From contig JALHTD010000337.1 in the NCBI GenBank assembly GCA_022865555.1, forward strand, positions 1-7,829: a stretch of 7,829 nucleotides of DNA, read 5' to 3'. Positions 6,123 through 7,829 of this stretch are shown in pieces. The stretch is from Thermoanaerobaculaceae bacterium. GTDB taxonomy: Bacteria > Acidobacteriota > Thermoanaerobaculia > Thermoanaerobaculales > Thermoanaerobaculaceae. A program made the translations under genes and the position numbers. The notes under the pieces were generated by a model. The model ran no database searches and was not told the DNA's origin. It saw only the letters and a list, made by a program, of their open reading frames with translations. Within the stretch, counting starts at the first letter, position 1, and the number at the start of each line of letters is the position of its first letter.

Positions 6123-7342
6123 GCTCTCCGCTTGGCGGCGGACCTGAGGGCGGCGACGTGGTGCAGGCTCTCCCAGCGGAACTCGGGCTCCGAGCGGCCG
6201 AAGTGGCCGTTGCTCGCCGTGACCCGGTAGATCGGCCGCAGCAGGTCGAGCTCCTCGATGATGCCGCGCGGGGTGAGCGGAAAGACCTCCCTGATGACCT
6301 TCGTGAGCCGCTCGTCGGGGATCACCCCGGTGCCGGCGGTGTCCACCATCACCGAGACCGGGTCGGCGACGCCGATGGCGTAGGCGAGCTGGACAAGCGC
6401 CTCGCGCGCGAGCCGCGCGGCCACGATGTTCTTCGCGATGTGGCGGGCCATGTAGGTGGCGGAGCGGTCCACCTTCGTCGGGTCCTTGCCCGAGAACGCG
6501 CCGCCGCCGTGCGGTGCCCACCCCCCGTACGTGTCCACGATGATCTTGCGCCCGGTCATGCCGGTGTCGGACTGCGGGCCGCCGACCACGAACTTGCCCG
6601 TCGGGTTCACCAGGAACCGCGTCTTTCGGTCGACGAGCTCCTTGGGCAGCACGGCCAGGCCGACCTTTTCGACGATCTCGTCGTGGGCGGCGCCGGTGAT
6701 GCGGTCGCCCTTCCTGTTGAGGATCTCCTCGGTGTGCTGGGAGGAGATCACGACGGTGTCGATCCGGTGCGGCGTGCCATCGCGGTACTCCACCGTGACC
6801 TGGGACTTGCCGTCCGGCCCCAGGTAGGGCAGGAGCCCGCTGCGCCGGACCTCGGCGAGGCGCATGGTGAGCCTGTGGGCCAGCGTGATCGGCATCGGCA
6901 TCAGCTCGGGGGTCTGGTCGCAGGCGTAGCCCACCATCAGCCCCTGGTCGCCCGCGCCGCCGACCTCCACCCCCTGCGCGATGTCCGGCGACTGCCTCCC
7001 GATCGTGTTGAGGATGCCGCAGGTGGCGTAGTTGAAGCCGTACCTGGCGTCGGTGTAGCCGATGTCGCGGATCAGGGTGCGCACGAGGTCCTGCACGTCC
7101 ACCCACCCCTCGGTCGTGATCTCCCCGCCCACGATGACAAGGCCCACCGTGATGAAGCTCTCGCATGCGACGCGCGACGAACCGAGGCGCTTCCTCCTCG
7201 GATTCTTCTCTTTGTTGTCCGCCGCGATGTCCTGCCTGATCACCTCGTCGAGGACCGCGTCCGAGATCTGGTCGCACACCTTGTCCGGGTGACCCTCGGT
7301 CACCGACTCCGAAGTGAAGACGTGGATTCCTCGGTTGTTCAC
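6119..7342 (-). CDS. metK: S-adenosylmethionine synthetase
   Basis: MetK makes S-adenosylmethionine from methionine and ATP, releasing phosphate and pyrophosphate, in the cytoplasm as an oligomer. The 407-residue product is slightly longer than the E. coli enzyme (384). Conserved motifs are TSESVTEGHPDKVCDQISDAVLD (split: H18, D20, K21), GGEITTEGWVD, IGRQSPDI, the GAGDQG signature (129-134) before LMVGYA, DGKSQVT (K179), NPTGKFVVGGP, TGRKIIVDTYGG and the P-loop-like GGGAFSGKDPTKVDRS (279-294). A lysine- and arginine-rich insertion of about 14 residues (about 39-54) lies between the HPDK region and RVACES, where E. coli has only a short turn. GTG at 7342 is supported by GGGAGAGAG (7346-7354). 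It is 51 bp downstream of the partial gene at the right edge, so co-transcription or a promoter inside that gene is possible. Confidence 0.98.
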   Translation of the reverse strand: MNNRGIHVFTSESVTEGHPDKVCDQISDAVLDEVIRQDIAADNKEKNPRRKRLGSSRVACESFITVGLVIVGGEITTEGWVDVQDLVRTLIRDIGYTDARYGFNYATCGILNTIGRQSPDIAQGVEVGGAGDQGLMVGYACDQTPELMPMPITLAHRLTMRLAEVRRSGLLPYLGPDGKSQVTVEYRDGTPHRIDTVVISSQHTEEILNRKGDRITGAAHDEIVEKVGLAVLPKELVDRKTRFLVNPTGKFVVGGPQSDTGMTGRKIIVDTYGGWAPHGGGAFSGKDPTKVDRSATYMARHIAKNIVAARLAREALVQLAYAIGVADPVSVMVDTAGTGVIPDERLTKVIREVFPLTPRGIIEELDLLRPIYRVTASNGHFGRSEPEFRWESLHHVAALRSAAKRRA

Positions 7343-7345
7343 GGG

Positions 7346-7354
7346 CTCTCTCCC
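7346..7354 (-). promoter_or_regulatory. Ribosome-binding site of metK
   Basis: GGGAGAGAG on the minus strand places its GGGAG core seven bases before the GTG at 7342. It fixes the start of metK and contrasts with the starts at 3007, 5668 and 5715, which have no such site. It lies in the loop of a small CGGG/CCCG inverted repeat that may not be significant. Confidence 0.7.
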
Positions 7355-7393
7355 GGTTTCCTCACGCGCGGCAAAGTGCTCGTGCCGACGCGG

Positions 7394-7829
7394 TTATCGC
7401 GAACCATAGCACACGTAGCCGTAGATGCTCTCGTCGGGCACGATTGTCGAACCGCACTCGAAGGCCGCACGGCAGCCAGTGATGTCTCCCGCTGGAAGTT
7501 GCTCGTTGAGGAGCAGCACGATTCCGTTTCCCCGGTCGCGCCCCCTCACCTCTCCCACGATCGAGGAGATCGAGAGGCTCTCCTGTCGCGTGCGGGTCAT
7601 GTTCCAGACGATGAACGAGCCCTCCGCCCGGCTCGCGGGGTAGTAGAGTCTGCCCCCCGGCAGATACGCAGCCACCCCCGAGCTCGCCCAGTCCACCCCG
7701 CCCACCAGCGGCAGGGTGCCCAGCCCCTGGAGCCGTAGCTGCGAGGCCGCACACTTTGCGCCCGAGAACGGCGCACGCCACTCCCACCAGCCCGCTACGA
7801 GGCTCCCCGCCACGCCCGCCACGATGGCC
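7394..7829 (-). CDS. Unrecognised protein with C-terminal cysteines, 5' end outside the window
   Basis: The frame enters from the right edge and ends at TAA 7394-7396. From a possible GTG at 7822 it has 142 residues, but the reading continues upstream as ...AIVAGVAGSLVAGWWEW, which looks like the end of a hydrophobic helix, so the gene is probably 5'-truncated by the window. The rest is soluble, rich in Gly, Ser and beta-prone residues, with Cys at 24, 117, 123 and 138 (numbered from that GTG); three are close to the C-terminus. A hydrophobic N-terminal helix followed by a beta-rich domain with C-terminal cysteines suggests an exported or anchored protein, and a pilin-like fold is one possibility. 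The pilin cleavage motif cannot be seen. GC is somewhat lower than in neighbouring genes by eye. It precedes metK by 51 bp on the same strand. No function is assigned. Confidence 0.6.
   Translation of the reverse strand, partial: AIVAGVAGSLVAGWWEWRAPFSGAKCAASQLRLQGLGTLPLVGGVDWASSGVAAYLPGGRLYYPASRAEGSFIVWNMTRTRQESLSISSIVGEVRGRDRGNGIVLLLNEQLPAGDITGCRAAFECGSTIVPDESIYGYVCYGSR

Noticed and set aside
5679..7277. Minus-strand open frame overlapping metK
   Set aside because: Arg/Gly/His-rich shadow in another frame of the clearly real metK.
7343..7393. SAM riboswitch upstream of metK
   Set aside because: Only 51 bases are available, and no SAM-aptamer core or terminator is visible.
4517..7738. Plus-strand frame open for over 1,000 codons
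   Set aside because: It runs antisense to metK and the CPBP gene and in another frame through the archease. Its translation is low-complexity Arg/Pro/Gly/His-rich, typical of GC-rich shadow frames.

Overview
The window is bacterial chromosomal DNA with very high GC (roughly 70% by eye) and is densely coded, mostly on the minus strand. It looks like a vertically inherited housekeeping and cell-envelope region. I see no transposase, integrase, phage gene, CRISPR array, tRNA or rRNA. The LolC/LolE-type lipoprotein-release permease points to a diderm (Gram-negative-type) bacterium. Four of the genes start with GTG, and three of those look leaderless. I cannot name the phylum from this alone.

Layout from left to right. 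(1) 1-563, minus: the N-terminal half of gcvT (glycine cleavage T protein), running off the left edge. (2) 564-761: a 198-bp gap with a purine-rich tract, a 10-bp direct repeat, an imperfect nested hairpin and a possible gcvT promoter. (3) 762-5668, minus: four genes in a row. Read 5' to 3' they are a CPBP-type intramembrane protease with a large N-terminal ectodomain, an unrecognised polytopic membrane protein, a LolC/LolE-family permease, and a membrane-anchored LytM/M23-domain protein whose zinc site is broken. The first pair and the last pair overlap, so translational coupling is likely. The permease may also have its own leaderless promoter. (4) 5715-6122, plus: an archease, transcribed divergently from the CPBP gene across a 46-bp gap that appears to hold back-to-back leaderless promoters. 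(5) 6119-7342, minus: metK (S-adenosylmethionine synthetase), converging on the archease so tightly that both stop codons lie in one CTAG. (6) 7394-7829, minus: the C-terminal part of an unrecognised cysteine-containing protein, running off the right edge.

The most interesting part is the envelope cluster. A degenerate LytM protein with a membrane anchor and a coiled coil, translationally coupled to a LolC/E (MacB-superfamily) permease, recalls the FtsEX-EnvC arrangement. In that system an ABC permease conformationally controls a catalytically dead LytM activator of cell-wall hydrolases. Here the permease is of the lipoprotein-release type, and no ATPase is encoded in the window. A functional partnership is my inference. 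The degenerate active-site residues and the gene overlap can be read directly.
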